Source of the DNA: Pleomorphovibrio marinus
GTDB taxonomy: Bacteria; Bacteroidota; Bacteroidia; Cytophagales; Cyclobacteriaceae
NCBI RefSeq assembly: GCF_003347495.1
Contig: NZ_QCXY01000004.1
Coordinates: forward strand, 1-64,000
DNA length: 64,000 nucleotides
Direction: 5' to 3'
Shown: positions 8,845-17,067 of the stretch, in pieces
Numbering within the stretch: the first letter of the stretch is position 1
Layout: every line of letters starts with the position of its first letter
The notes under the pieces: model-generated
What the model saw: only the letters and a program-made list of their open reading frames with translations
What the model was told of the DNA's origin: nothing
The model's database searches: none
Translations under genes and position numbers: made by a program

Positions 8845-9076
8845 TTATAGCTTCCACTTTTGATATTTCTGGGATGGCTTTTTTAATGGCCTCTTCTACG
8901 CCTGCCTTTAGGGTCATGGTGGACATGGGGCAAGAGCTGCAGGCTCCGGTGAGTTCCAGCCTTAGCACCATTTCGTCCGAAAGATCCACGACTTTCACAT
9001 TGCCCCCATCTGCTTCCAAATAGGGACGGATAGTATCCAAGGCATTTTCAATTTGATCTCTATATGTACTTAACAT
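8828..9076 (-). CDS. NifU C-terminal-like Fe-S scaffold
   Basis: An 82-residue protein consisting only of the NifU C-terminal (Nfu) domain. The cluster-binding motif is C46-S-S-C49 in GACSSCPMS, preceded by YLEADGGNVKVVDL and followed by the usual acidic-to-hydrophobic helix. Nfu proteins hold a transient 4Fe-4S cluster across a dimer and pass it to target enzymes. The gene lies 9 bp downstream of the Mrp ATPase gene, a common Fe-S carrier pairing, and probably shares its promoter. Confidence 0.92.
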   Translation of the reverse strand: MLSTYRDQIENALDTIRPYLEADGGNVKVVDLSDEMVLRLELTGACSSCPMSTMTLKAGVEEAIKKAIPEISKVEAINVEVA

Positions 9077-9085
9077 GGCGTTTTG

Positions 9086-10180
9086 TTAAACTTTCATCTG
9101 AACCACTTCTGTTTTTGCCTTTTCCGCATTCCGGATGGCAATTTGTCGGGCTACATTTTCTGCCAAGAGCCCAAAGGCATCAGCAGTAAGCCCATCCTTC
9201 AATACAGCGGGATATCCGCTGTCCCCACTTTCCCTGATGCTTTGCACAATGGGTATTTCCCCCAAAAAGGGCACCTTATGTTTGTCCGAAAGCGTTTTGC
9301 CGCCATCCTGTCCAAAAAGATAATACCTGTTATCCGGCAACTCTTCGGGGGTAAAATAGGACATATTCTCCACTACACCCAAGATTGGCACATTTATTTG
9401 CGGCTGCTTAAACATGGACAGCGCCTTGGTGGCGTCTGCCAAAGCCACTTTTTGGGGAGTGGTCACAATCACCGCCCCCGTTACAGGTACCGTCTGCACC
9501 ATGGTCAGGTGGATGTCGGAAGTACCAGGGGGCAAGTCCAGTATCAGGTAATCCAGTTCCCCCCAATCCACATCTCCAATAAACTGCTTTAAAGCAGAAC
9601 TCGCCATGGGTCCCCTCCACACCACCGCACTGTCCGCAGGGGTAAGAAATCCAATGGACATCAACTTAACTCCGTACTGCTCTATGGGTAGTATTACGTT
9701 TTTTCCGTTTTCTTGTTTCACAGCGGGCTGTTCCCCTTCCACATTAAACATGGTAGGCACCGAAGGCCCGAAGATATCGGCATCTATCAGGCCTACTTTC
9801 GCACCTTTTTGAGCCAGGGAAACTGCCAGGTTAGAAGCGCAGGTGGATTTGCCAACCCCTCCTTTTCCGGAGGCCACGGCAATGATGTTCTTTACCTTGG
9901 GAAGTAAGGGCGCATCGTTCCTGGTGGTGGTCACGTTGGAAGTCATAAATATATCCAGTTCCAACCCCTCACCAAAGGCCTTTTCCAGGGCTCCCTCGCA
10001 ATCGCTTTTGATCAGTTCCTTCAGGGGACATGCCGGGGTGGTGAGCACCACCTTGAAGGCGATCTTTTTTCCATCCACTTTTACGTCCTGAATCATCCCT
10101 AAGCTTACCAGATCCTTTTTTAAGTCAGGATCCTGTACCTGCGAAAGTGCCTTAAATACCTTATCTTCTGTAATGCTCAT
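9086..10180 (-). CDS. mrp: Mrp/NBP35-family P-loop ATPase, Fe-S carrier
   Basis: 364 residues. An N-terminal MIP18/DUF59 domain (about 1-85, with TTPACPLKELI) precedes the ATPase. The deviant Walker A motif is GKGGVGKST (about 105-113), followed by DADIFGPS and the switch region DLPPGTSDIHL. Proteins of this family (ApbC/Ind1) are ATP-dependent carriers in Fe-S cluster assembly. The CxxC motif usual after the ENMSYF segment is absent here; the corresponding text is ENMSYFTPEELPDN. From memory this is a variant seen in Bacteroidota. nfuA-like follows 9 bp downstream. A good TTG-N22-TAACTTTG promoter lies upstream. Confidence 0.92.
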   Translation of the reverse strand: MSITEDKVFKALSQVQDPDLKKDLVSLGMIQDVKVDGKKIAFKVVLTTPACPLKELIKSDCEGALEKAFGEGLELDIFMTSNVTTTRNDAPLLPKVKNIIAVASGKGGVGKSTCASNLAVSLAQKGAKVGLIDADIFGPSVPTMFNVEGEQPAVKQENGKNVILPIEQYGVKLMSIGFLTPADSAVVWRGPMASSALKQFIGDVDWGELDYLILDLPPGTSDIHLTMVQTVPVTGAVIVTTPQKVALADATKALSMFKQPQINVPILGVVENMSYFTPEELPDNRYYLFGQDGGKTLSDKHKVPFLGEIPIVQSIRESGDSGYPAVLKDGLTADAFGLLAENVARQIAIRNAEKAKTEVVQMKV

Positions 10181-10232
10181 AAATTTACTTTGCTAAAAGC
10201 CTCCATCTTCCTTGTTCCGATTCCAGCTTTCC

Positions 10233-10251
10233 TTGTACTAATAAAGTACAA
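10233..10251. promoter_or_regulatory. palindrome overlapping the mrp -7 element
   Basis: TTGTAC (10233-10238) and GTACAA (10246-10251) form a perfect inverted repeat with a 7-bp spacer. The right arm overlaps the mrp -7 box at 10249-10256, a position suited to a repressor site. No known regulator motif is claimed. Confidence 0.35.
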
Positions 10252-10281
10252 AGTTAATGGTTATTGTCTAAATTGTATCAA
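10249..10281 (-). promoter_or_regulatory. promoter of mrp-nfu operon
   Basis: On the minus strand, TAACTTTG (10249-10256) matches the Bacteroidota -7 consensus TAnnTTTG. A TTG -33 element lies 22 bp upstream (10279-10281). Transcription would start near 10242, giving a leader of about 60 nt before the ATG at 10180. Confidence 0.6.
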
Positions 10282-10620
10282 TTCATGGGGATAACCTGCC
10301 CAAGCTCCTAATAGTTTCAGGAGCCAAAGGGAGGAATGGATATTTTAATTTGTTTATAATTGATTTTTAGGGGTCCACCTGCCTATTCCGTCCTAAGGTG
10401 GAATCTCGAAATCTAAATCATCCCCACCATTCTTAAAAATTATTGATTAAGTACTAATTTTTAAGGCTACCAAGCTGCGCCCGTTGCGAATTCGTTGCGC
10501 TCCCCTGAAAAAACACAGGGTAAGGCTGCGAGAAACCCAATGTCATTTCCTTTCTGTAAATGCCAATTTTTAATACTCCGTATGATGTGCTCCTCATGCT
10601 CGATTTAATAGGATAAGCCT

Positions 10621-10628
10621 TATCTTTG
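10621..10628 (+). promoter_or_regulatory. -7 element of dnaG
   Basis: TATCTTTG matches TAnnTTTG, 23 bp before the dnaG start codon. No clear TTG -33 element is visible at the expected distance. Confidence 0.5.
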
Positions 10629-10651
10629 TCCTCAAATCGTATGTATAGGGT

Positions 10652-12571
10652 ATGGCAATCAGCAATCAAACCACAGAAAAGGTAAGAGAAAGAGCTGACA
10701 TCGAAGAGGTTGTCAACGACTACGTTTCCTTGAAGAGGAAAGGCCAAAACCTATGGGCATGCTGTCCCTTTCACCAGGAAAAGACCCCTTCCTTCTCGGT
10801 GTCCCCTTCCAAACAAATCTACAAATGCTTCGGCTGCGGAAAGGCAGGGGATACCATTCAGTTTATCATGGACATAGAAGGTGTGGGGTTCAACGAGGCC
10901 ATCAAGCACCTAGCACAGAAATACGGGATAGAAATTGAGGAGAGCAATGCTCCCTCCACCCCGGAGGAAATACAGCAGTACAATGAAAAGGAAAGCCTGC
11001 TCATAGTCCTTAACTACGCCAAAAACCATTTTGCGGAAAACCTCAAGAGCGAGGAAGGCAGATCCATAGGCCTTTCCTATTTTAAGGAAAGGGGCTTCGA
11101 TGCCGAAATCATAGAGAAGTTTGAACTGGGATATGCCCAAAACAGTTGGGATGGCCTTTTGACTGCCGGAAAGAAAGCGGGATTTGAAACAGAAACCCTA
11201 ATGAAGGCAGGCCTAATCCTCGAGAAAGACGGGGAAAAGTGGTACGACCGCTTCAGGGGCAGGGTGATATTTCCTTTCCATAATCTCAGTGGCAAGGCCA
11301 TTGCCTTTGGGGCTAGGATACTCACCAATGACAAAAAGCAGCCTAAATACATAAATTCCCCGGAAACCGAGGTGTATCACAAAAGTGATGTGCTTTACGG
11401 GATCTATCAGGCCAAACAGGCCATACGGCAACATGACCTCTGCTTCTTGGTGGAAGGATACACCGATGTGATTTCCCTGCACATGGCAGGCATACCAAAC
11501 GTGGTGGCCTCCTCAGGGACTTCGCTTACCGAAAACCAAATCAAGCTGATCAAGAGGTTTACCGACAACGTGACTGTGCTCTATGACGGAGATCCTGCCG
11601 GGATCAAGGCCTCCCTGAGGGGTATAGACATGCTGCTAGAGGGGGGGCTTTTTGTCAAGGCGGTGGTTTTTCCCGAAGGAGAAGACCCGGACAGTTACTC
11701 CCGCAAAGTGGGAAAGGAGCGCTTTGCCTCCTATTTGAAGGAGAAGAGCCAGGATTTCATCCGCTTTAAAATTGGCTTGATGTGGGAAGAAAGCCGGGAA
11801 GACCCCATCGCCCGGGCGGATGGCATTAGGCAGGTAATACATAGCATAGGCAAGGTGGGTGACGCCATGGTGAGAAACCTGTATGTAAAGGACGCCTCAC
11901 GGTTATTGGAAATCGATGAGAACCTTATTCATGCGGAGATAAACAAACATTTCCTTTCCCAACAACGCCGTAAAGATTGGAAGGAAAAGCACATGGATTC
12001 CCCTTCCCCTCAGGAGGAGTTTCTTCCGGTGGAAAAACCTAAAACCGACTACGGGAATATCCTGATGCTCCAGGAAAAGGAAACCATTCGGATCCTGATT
12101 ACCTATGGCTGGGAAAAAATTTCCGAGGAGCTTCACGTCTGCGAGTATTTAATGCAGGAAACCGGCGAACTGCAGTTTGAAACTCCCGTGTACAAAAGAA
12201 TGTTTGAGTACTATAAGCAGGCATTGAAAAAAGGTATTTTACCCGGAACCGATTATTTTCTACAAGGAAATGACAATGAAATCAAACAAGTTGTCATAGA
12301 TATGGTTAGTCATAAATATGAATTGTCGGAGTTATGGGAAAAAAGATTTCAGATTTTCACTATCAAAGAGGCAGATGACTTGGCAAAAACAGTATATTCC
12401 AGCGTCCTAAGGCTTAAAAGAAGGGTAGTACACAAAATGCTTCAGGAAACCATGGAGAAAATGAAGTCGGCTGAAGATGCCGATATCCAGGAGCTGCAGC
12501 GGGTGTATATGGAAGTTAAATCCTATCAGGTGACCATAGACAAGCAATTGGGCATGGTGATTTCAAATTGA
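10652..12571 (+). CDS. dnaG: DNA primase
   Basis: 639 residues, a typical length. The N-terminal CHC2 zinc-binding domain has C38-P-F-H41 and C59-F-G-C62, followed by the RNA polymerase domain and a TOPRIM fold (about residues 265-345: FLVEGYTDVISLHMAGI, then VTVLYDGDPAGIKAS with the DxD metal-binding pair). The C-terminal third is helical and poorly conserved, as expected for the helicase (DnaB) interaction region. It synthesises RNA primers at the replication fork. The start has a -7 element 23 bp upstream. ribBA follows 50 bp downstream in the same direction. Confidence 0.96.
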   Translation: MAISNQTTEKVRERADIEEVVNDYVSLKRKGQNLWACCPFHQEKTPSFSVSPSKQIYKCFGCGKAGDTIQFIMDIEGVGFNEAIKHLAQKYGIEIEESNAPSTPEEIQQYNEKESLLIVLNYAKNHFAENLKSEEGRSIGLSYFKERGFDAEIIEKFELGYAQNSWDGLLTAGKKAGFETETLMKAGLILEKDGEKWYDRFRGRVIFPFHNLSGKAIAFGARILTNDKKQPKYINSPETEVYHKSDVLYGIYQAKQAIRQHDLCFLVEGYTDVISLHMAGIPNVVASSGTSLTENQIKLIKRFTDNVTVLYDGDPAGIKASLRGIDMLLEGGLFVKAVVFPEGEDPDSYSRKVGKERFASYLKEKSQDFIRFKIGLMWEESREDPIARADGIRQVIHSIGKVGDAMVRNLYVKDASRLLEIDENLIHAEINKHFLSQQRRKDWKEKHMDSPSPQEEFLPVEKPKTDYGNILMLQEKETIRILITYGWEKISEELHVCEYLMQETGELQFETPVYKRMFEYYKQALKKGILPGTDYFLQGNDNEIKQVVIDMVSHKYELSELWEKRFQIFTIKEADDLAKTVYSSVLRLKRRVVHKMLQETMEKMKSAEDADIQELQRVYMEVKSYQVTIDKQLGMVISN

Positions 12572-12621
12572 ACAATTTAAATAGAATATAACCAAAACAA
12601 CATATTTATCCATTGACATAT

Positions 12622-13851
12622 ATGGGAGAATTCAAGTTGAACAGCATAGAGGAAGCCATTGAAGACATCAAGGCGGGTAAGGTAATAATAGTCGTAGATG
12701 ATGAGGATAGGGAAAACGAAGGGGATTTTATTTGCGCCGCAGAAAAGGTCACCCCAGAGATCATCAACTTCATGGCTACCCACGGCAGGGGTTTAATCTG
12801 TGCGCCATTGGTGGAGGACAGGTGCAAGGAACTAGGCCTGGAAATGATGGTGGGTTCCAATACCGCCGTATTCGAGACCCCCTTCACCATATCCGTGGAT
12901 TTGGTAGGGCATGGCTGTACCACCGGCATCTCAGCCAGTGACAGGTCTAAAACGATTCGGGCTCTGGTAGATCCTGACATAGATCCTGCCGAACTTGGAA
13001 AGCCGGGACATATTTTTCCACTGAAGGCCAAGGCCGGGGGAGTGCTCAGGAGGGCTGGACATACGGAAGCTTCTGTGGACTTGGCAAGGCTAGCCGGGTT
13101 GGCTCCTGCGGGAGTGCTGGTGGAAATCATGAACGAGGACGGCACCATGGCCCGACTTCCGGATTTGGTGAAAGTGGCAGAAAGGTTTGACCTGAAGCTG
13201 GTCACCATCAAAGACCTTATCGCCTACCGACTCCGGAACGAAAGCCTGATCAAAAGGGAGATAGGGGTGAATTTGCCCACCGAGTGGGGGGATTTTGACC
13301 TGATTGCCTATGAGCAGACCAATACCAACGAAATCCATATGGCCTTGATCAAGGGGCAATGGGAGGAGGATGAGCCTGTAATGGTGAGGGTACATTCTTC
13401 TTGTGTCACCGGGGATATCTTTGGCAGCTGCAGGTGTGACTGTGGCCCCCAACTTCACAGTGCCATGGAAATGGTAAACAAGGCTGGAAAAGGTGTGGTG
13501 GTATATATGAACCAGGAAGGCCGGGGCATAGGTCTAATCAACAAACTAAAAGCTTATAAACTTCAGGAAGAGGGGATGGACACCGTGCAGGCCAACCTAG
13601 CTTTGGGATTTCCCATGGACAAAAGGGACTATGGCATAGGTGCCCAAATCCTTAGGGACCTGAACATCTCCAAAATTAACCTAATCACCAACAACCCCAC
13701 CAAAAGGGCAGGGCTTTTAGGGTATGGCCTGGAAATAGTGGATACGGTTCCTCTGGAAATCGATTTTAACCCCCACAACGAGAGATACCTTATCACCAAA
13801 AGGGACAAAATGGGCCATCAAATCCTTTCCAAAGGATTAAAGAAAATTTAG
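12622..13851 (+). CDS. ribBA: bifunctional DHBP synthase / GTP cyclohydrolase II
   Basis: Fused riboflavin biosynthesis enzyme. The N-terminal RibB half (about 1-200) makes 3,4-dihydroxy-2-butanone 4-phosphate from ribulose 5-phosphate and carries [13 protein letters not shown] and the [13 protein letters not shown] region. The C-terminal RibA half (about 205-400) opens GTP and has the zinc ligands in [17 protein letters not shown] and the catalytic region [10 protein letters not shown] chose the ATG at 12622 (409 aa); a TTG at 12613 would add three residues. Both active sites look intact. It follows dnaG by 50 bp. Confidence 0.96.
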   Translation: MGEFKLNSIEEAIEDIKAGKVIIVVDDEDRENEGDFICAAEKVTPEIINFMATHGRGLICAPLVEDRCKELGLEMMVGSNTAVFETPFTISVDLVGHGCTTGISASDRSKTIRALVDPDIDPAELGKPGHIFPLKAKAGGVLRRAGHTEASVDLARLAGLAPAGVLVEIMNEDGTMARLPDLVKVAERFDLKLVTIKDLIAYRLRNESLIKREIGVNLPTEWGDFDLIAYEQTNTNEIHMALIKGQWEEDEPVMVRVHSSCVTGDIFGSCRCDCGPQLHSAMEMVNKAGKGVVVYMNQEGRGIGLINKLKAYKLQEEGMDTVQANLALGFPMDKRDYGIGAQILRDLNISKINLITNNPTKRAGLLGYGLEIVDTVPLEIDFNPHNERYLITKRDKMGHQILSKGLKKI

Positions 13852-13938
13852 GTTATTCCCCCAAATACCCCTACTTTGCTTCAACATATGGAGTGGTTTT
13901 TGCGTACTAGGTAAGTAGAAACCAAATTTAGTTGTGGT

Positions 13939-14583
13939 ATGAAAAAGTTAACCTATATCTTCATTGTAAGTTTATTTGTGTCGTTAGGTGTTCAGGCTCA
14001 GGAGTTCCCTTCTCAAGTATGGCATAATGGCAAGGTGTTTCTGGAAAACGGTGAGGTCTTTGAGGGTAAGGTAAAATATGATCTTGAAAACAACGTGGTA
14101 AACGTACAGGATCAAACCATTAAGACCTTTAATGCGGTATCTATACACCATTTCGAAATATTTGATGAATATTATGGAGGGGTAAGGGTTTTTTATAGTC
14201 TTCCCTATGCCATGAACTCTGATTACAAGGTTCCGATTTTCTTCGAGTTGTTGGTGGAAGGGGAGGAAATGACCCTGCTATGCCGGGAATTCATTACTGT
14301 GGACAACCGGGGAATGAACCATATGGGCATGAGAGGTATGCACATGGGTCCCATGTGGGGAGCCCCAATGATGGGATTCAATAGGCTAGCTTTCGAATAT
14401 TATTTCCTTGCAGACCAAGAAATACAAAAATACAGTCAAAAGAAAAGGGAACTTTTTGACCTCATGGACGACAAGTCCTCCGAGGTGCGCTTGTACATGC
14501 GCAAAAACAGACTTTCCCACGATAGGCGTGGAGATCTGACAAGGATCACCGCGTACTATAACCAGCTTAAACAAGATACATAA
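13939..14583 (+). CDS. exported hypothetical protein with Met/His-rich segment
   Basis: 214 residues with a clear signal peptide (1-20, ending GVQAQ). I do not recognise the family. The N-terminal half is a compact beta-rich domain (GKVFLENGEVFEGKVKYD). Residues 126-146 form a segment with eight methionines, two histidines and several glycines, which could bind copper or another soft metal or simply be a flexible loop. The C-terminus is helical and basic. The stop codon directly abuts the surE start, so the two are probably cotranscribed. The function is unknown. Confidence 0.75.
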   Translation: MKKLTYIFIVSLFVSLGVQAQEFPSQVWHNGKVFLENGEVFEGKVKYDLENNVVNVQDQTIKTFNAVSIHHFEIFDEYYGGVRVFYSLPYAMNSDYKVPIFFELLVEGEEMTLLCREFITVDNRGMNHMGMRGMHMGPMWGAPMMGFNRLAFEYYFLADQEIQKYSQKKRELFDLMDDKSSEVRLYMRKNRLSHDRRGDLTRITAYYNQLKQDT

Positions 14584-15369
14584 ATGTCAAAACCGCTTAT
14601 TTTGGTGTCCAATGATGATGGCATCACTTCCAGAGGGATCAGGGTTTTAGTAGATATCATGAAAGAGTTGGGAGAGGTACTTGTAGTAGCTCCCGACAGC
14701 CCCCAATCCGGAATGGGACATGCTATCACCATTGGAAATACCCTTAGGTTGTATGAAGAAGATATTTTTAAAGATGTAATAGCCTTCAAATCCAGTGGTA
14801 CCCCTGCAGATTGTGTGAAACTGGCTAAGCATTATGTGCTTAAAGATCGTAAACCCGACCTAGTGGTAAGTGGCATCAACCACGGCAGCAACACCTCCAT
14901 ATCGGTGCTCTACTCCGGAACCATGTCTGCGGCCATTGAAGGAGCGATAGAGGGTTTCCCCTCCATAGGCTTCAGCCTCTGTGATTACAGCTCCAATGCC
15001 GACTTTTCCCATACTGAAGAATACGTTTACAAAATTGCCCAGCAGGTGTTGGAAAATGGAATCCCCAAGGGCGTGGCCCTAAACGTCAACTTCCCCCCTA
15101 AGCGAAACGAGGCCATGAAGGGCATCAAGATTTGTAGACAGGCCAGGGCCAAATGGCAGGAAGACTTCGAGGAAAGGTACGACCCAAACGGAAGGAAATA
15201 TTTTTGGCTGGCAGGCAACTTTGTGAATTTTGACAAGGGAGAGGACAACGACGAGTGGGCCATTGCCAACAACTATGCTTCCATCGTACCCTGCCAATAC
15301 GACCTCACCGCCCATCACGCCATCTCCCAAATCAACAATGATTGGGATTGGGAAAAGATGAAGGATTGA
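14584..15369 (+). CDS. surE: 5'/3'-nucleotidase SurE
   Basis: 261 residues, the family length. The metal-binding start SNDDGI contains D11-D12, and the SGINHGSNTSISVLYSGT segment supplies the conserved Asn and the substrate loop. SurE dephosphorylates nucleoside monophosphates and possibly short polyphosphate and acts in stationary-phase survival; it is cytoplasmic. Its ATG follows the TAA of the upstream exported-protein gene with no gap. The downstream gene is convergent. Confidence 0.95.
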   Translation: MSKPLILVSNDDGITSRGIRVLVDIMKELGEVLVVAPDSPQSGMGHAITIGNTLRLYEEDIFKDVIAFKSSGTPADCVKLAKHYVLKDRKPDLVVSGINHGSNTSISVLYSGTMSAAIEGAIEGFPSIGFSLCDYSSNADFSHTEEYVYKIAQQVLENGIPKGVALNVNFPPKRNEAMKGIKICRQARAKWQEDFEERYDPNGRKYFWLAGNFVNFDKGEDNDEWAIANNYASIVPCQYDLTAHHAISQINNDWDWEKMKD

Positions 15370-15457
15370 TATGCATGGTTAATGGATGCACAGCATTTAT
15401 GATCCCAAAACACGGAATTGGTTAAACTTTACTGCATTATGCGGAGGGAATAGGAAA

Positions 15458-17062
15458 CTACTCCAATGCACAATCTAACTCAAATCCTACATGTGCCTCA
15501 AAGGTCCTGTTCCAGGGGAGCTGGAATTCCAAGGAGGATGGAGGCAAGCACCTTAACTTATTTTGCTGCTCATAGTTTAGGGCGGAAAAGTATTCAGCGG
15601 CAAGGCTGGAAAAATGCTGCTGCATTTCACGCATGCCTAAGGCCTCCATTTCAGCACGCTGCTCATCACTGAGAATCCTACTGCTTTGCTGGTATTGGTT
15701 AAATGCCTTATTTACCACATCTCGGGTCAGGTTATTGTAATAATAATCGTTCATTACCCGGTGAAAAGTGAACCAATGCTGGGCAATCAATACTCTCTCT
15801 TTCCTTTCTCGATCATCCAGCAGCTTTTCTGTAGCAGCGTAATAGACCAAACCGTGGGGTAAAGCTGTGCCGATGGTATTGCCAGTGGTGTTCCAGGAGG
15901 CATATCCATAAAGCAATGGCAACACGCCTGAACTTATCAAAGCATCCGTAAATGGCCCATCTCCACCTTGTACGTTACCCTTGGGGTCAATATCTGCTAC
16001 AATTACCCTATGACCTTGCTGTATGGCTTCCCTTATCTTTTCGGTAAACTTACCTGCTGCATTCTCCTCAAACCTACTACTGAACACAAAATACAACAAG
16101 TCTGCCTCCTTTCTTTCCTGGACTTCATCCGCTCCGGTGGCAGCTATATGCAGGCTTACGGTCTGCCTAAGTGGCCTGTCCTCGAATGCCATGATCTGAT
16201 CACTCATCTCTTTGGAAGAGTAAACCGGATATACCTTTGGCTTTACACCCAGCCTTTCATTCACTGCCCTTGCTAATAGCAGCATAAGCGTTTCATCTGC
16301 ACCTGGTTGCACAGCAATTTTTTCCCCAAGACCTTTTTGCTTGGTTACTTCAATCAATTTTTCCCTGTCCTGAATGTGAATCCCCTCAGGCATGGCGTCA
16401 TCCTGCGAAAGAATGAGATAATCTATTACTCCCTTTTCTACCAACTCAATGGCTTTTAGGTTTACATGGAGGTTCCTCTTTCTGGTTTTTAGGTAATCAG
16501 AAATAACCTCTTTAGGTAATAGGGCATTCAACTCCTCGGTACGCTTTACAGCATCCACACCATCTTGCACAGAAACTTCTGCCCATTCGGCAAGCTGTAC
16601 CCGGTAGGATTCGTTTTTGCCATCCGCCGTGGGTGCCAAACGCATGATTACATTTTGGAAATAAAAGGGCACATCAGGGGCAAGCGCCTTTACTTGTTCC
16701 AGGATCTCCATTCTTTGGATGGCTTTGGCCTCCTCTACTCCATGCACTCTTGCTGCTACAAGTCCTCCATAGGTGAGCATATCCATAGCCACTACCACAG
16801 CATCAATATCCCCATAGTCCTGCTCCAGCATCCATTCCAGCAGCTCATCAGATTTCCCCGGATCGGTAAACCAACCCAACAATTCGTCTGGGGGGCTGAC
16901 TACCTCGGCATCTGAAATCTCCGCTATTTTCTTGGGAAATTGATAGCATGGTGGCCTGTCATCCAAGGGGATAAGTAAAATTCTACTGCTGCTCTCCTGG
17001 GAATAGGCAAGGTGGATTAGGGATAGGAATAAAAAAAATACTAAACTGTTTATTTTATGCAT
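15458..17062 (-). CDS. exported DUF4127 family protein
   Basis: 534 residues from the ATG at 17062. I chose that start because it gives a clean signal peptide (MHKINSLVFFLFLSLIHLA, cleavage near YSQ) and avoids overlap with the FAD oxidoreductase gene; an in-frame ATG at 17083 is possible. The opening ILLIPLDDRPPCYQFP and DLLTYGG-like text (VVAMDMLTYGGLVAARVHG) are typical of DUF4127. The biochemical function of this family is not established; members are often found near amino-sugar genes. It is the last gene of a five-gene minus-strand sugar cluster. Confidence 0.8.
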   Translation of the reverse strand: MHKINSLVFFLFLSLIHLAYSQESSSRILLIPLDDRPPCYQFPKKIAEISDAEVVSPPDELLGWFTDPGKSDELLEWMLEQDYGDIDAVVVAMDMLTYGGLVAARVHGVEEAKAIQRMEILEQVKALAPDVPFYFQNVIMRLAPTADGKNESYRVQLAEWAEVSVQDGVDAVKRTEELNALLPKEVISDYLKTRKRNLHVNLKAIELVEKGVIDYLILSQDDAMPEGIHIQDREKLIEVTKQKGLGEKIAVQPGADETLMLLLARAVNERLGVKPKVYPVYSSKEMSDQIMAFEDRPLRQTVSLHIAATGADEVQERKEADLLYFVFSSRFEENAAGKFTEKIREAIQQGHRVIVADIDPKGNVQGGDGPFTDALISSGVLPLLYGYASWNTTGNTIGTALPHGLVYYAATEKLLDDRERKERVLIAQHWFTFHRVMNDYYYNNLTRDVVNKAFNQYQQSSRILSDEQRAEMEALGMREMQQHFSSLAAEYFSALNYEQQNKLRCLPPSSLEFQLPWNRTFEAHVGFELDCALE

Positions 17063-17067
17063 AACGA

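Larger units (their letters stand above)
10181..10651. other. divergent intergenic region mrp / dnaG
   Basis: This 471-bp region separates two divergent operons and contains no credible ORF. Supported sites are the minus-strand promoter of mrp (10249-10281) with an overlapping palindrome, and the -7 element of dnaG at 10621-10628. A weak CCACCT/AGGTGG pairing near 10375-10402 is probably not meaningful. Confidence 0.6.
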
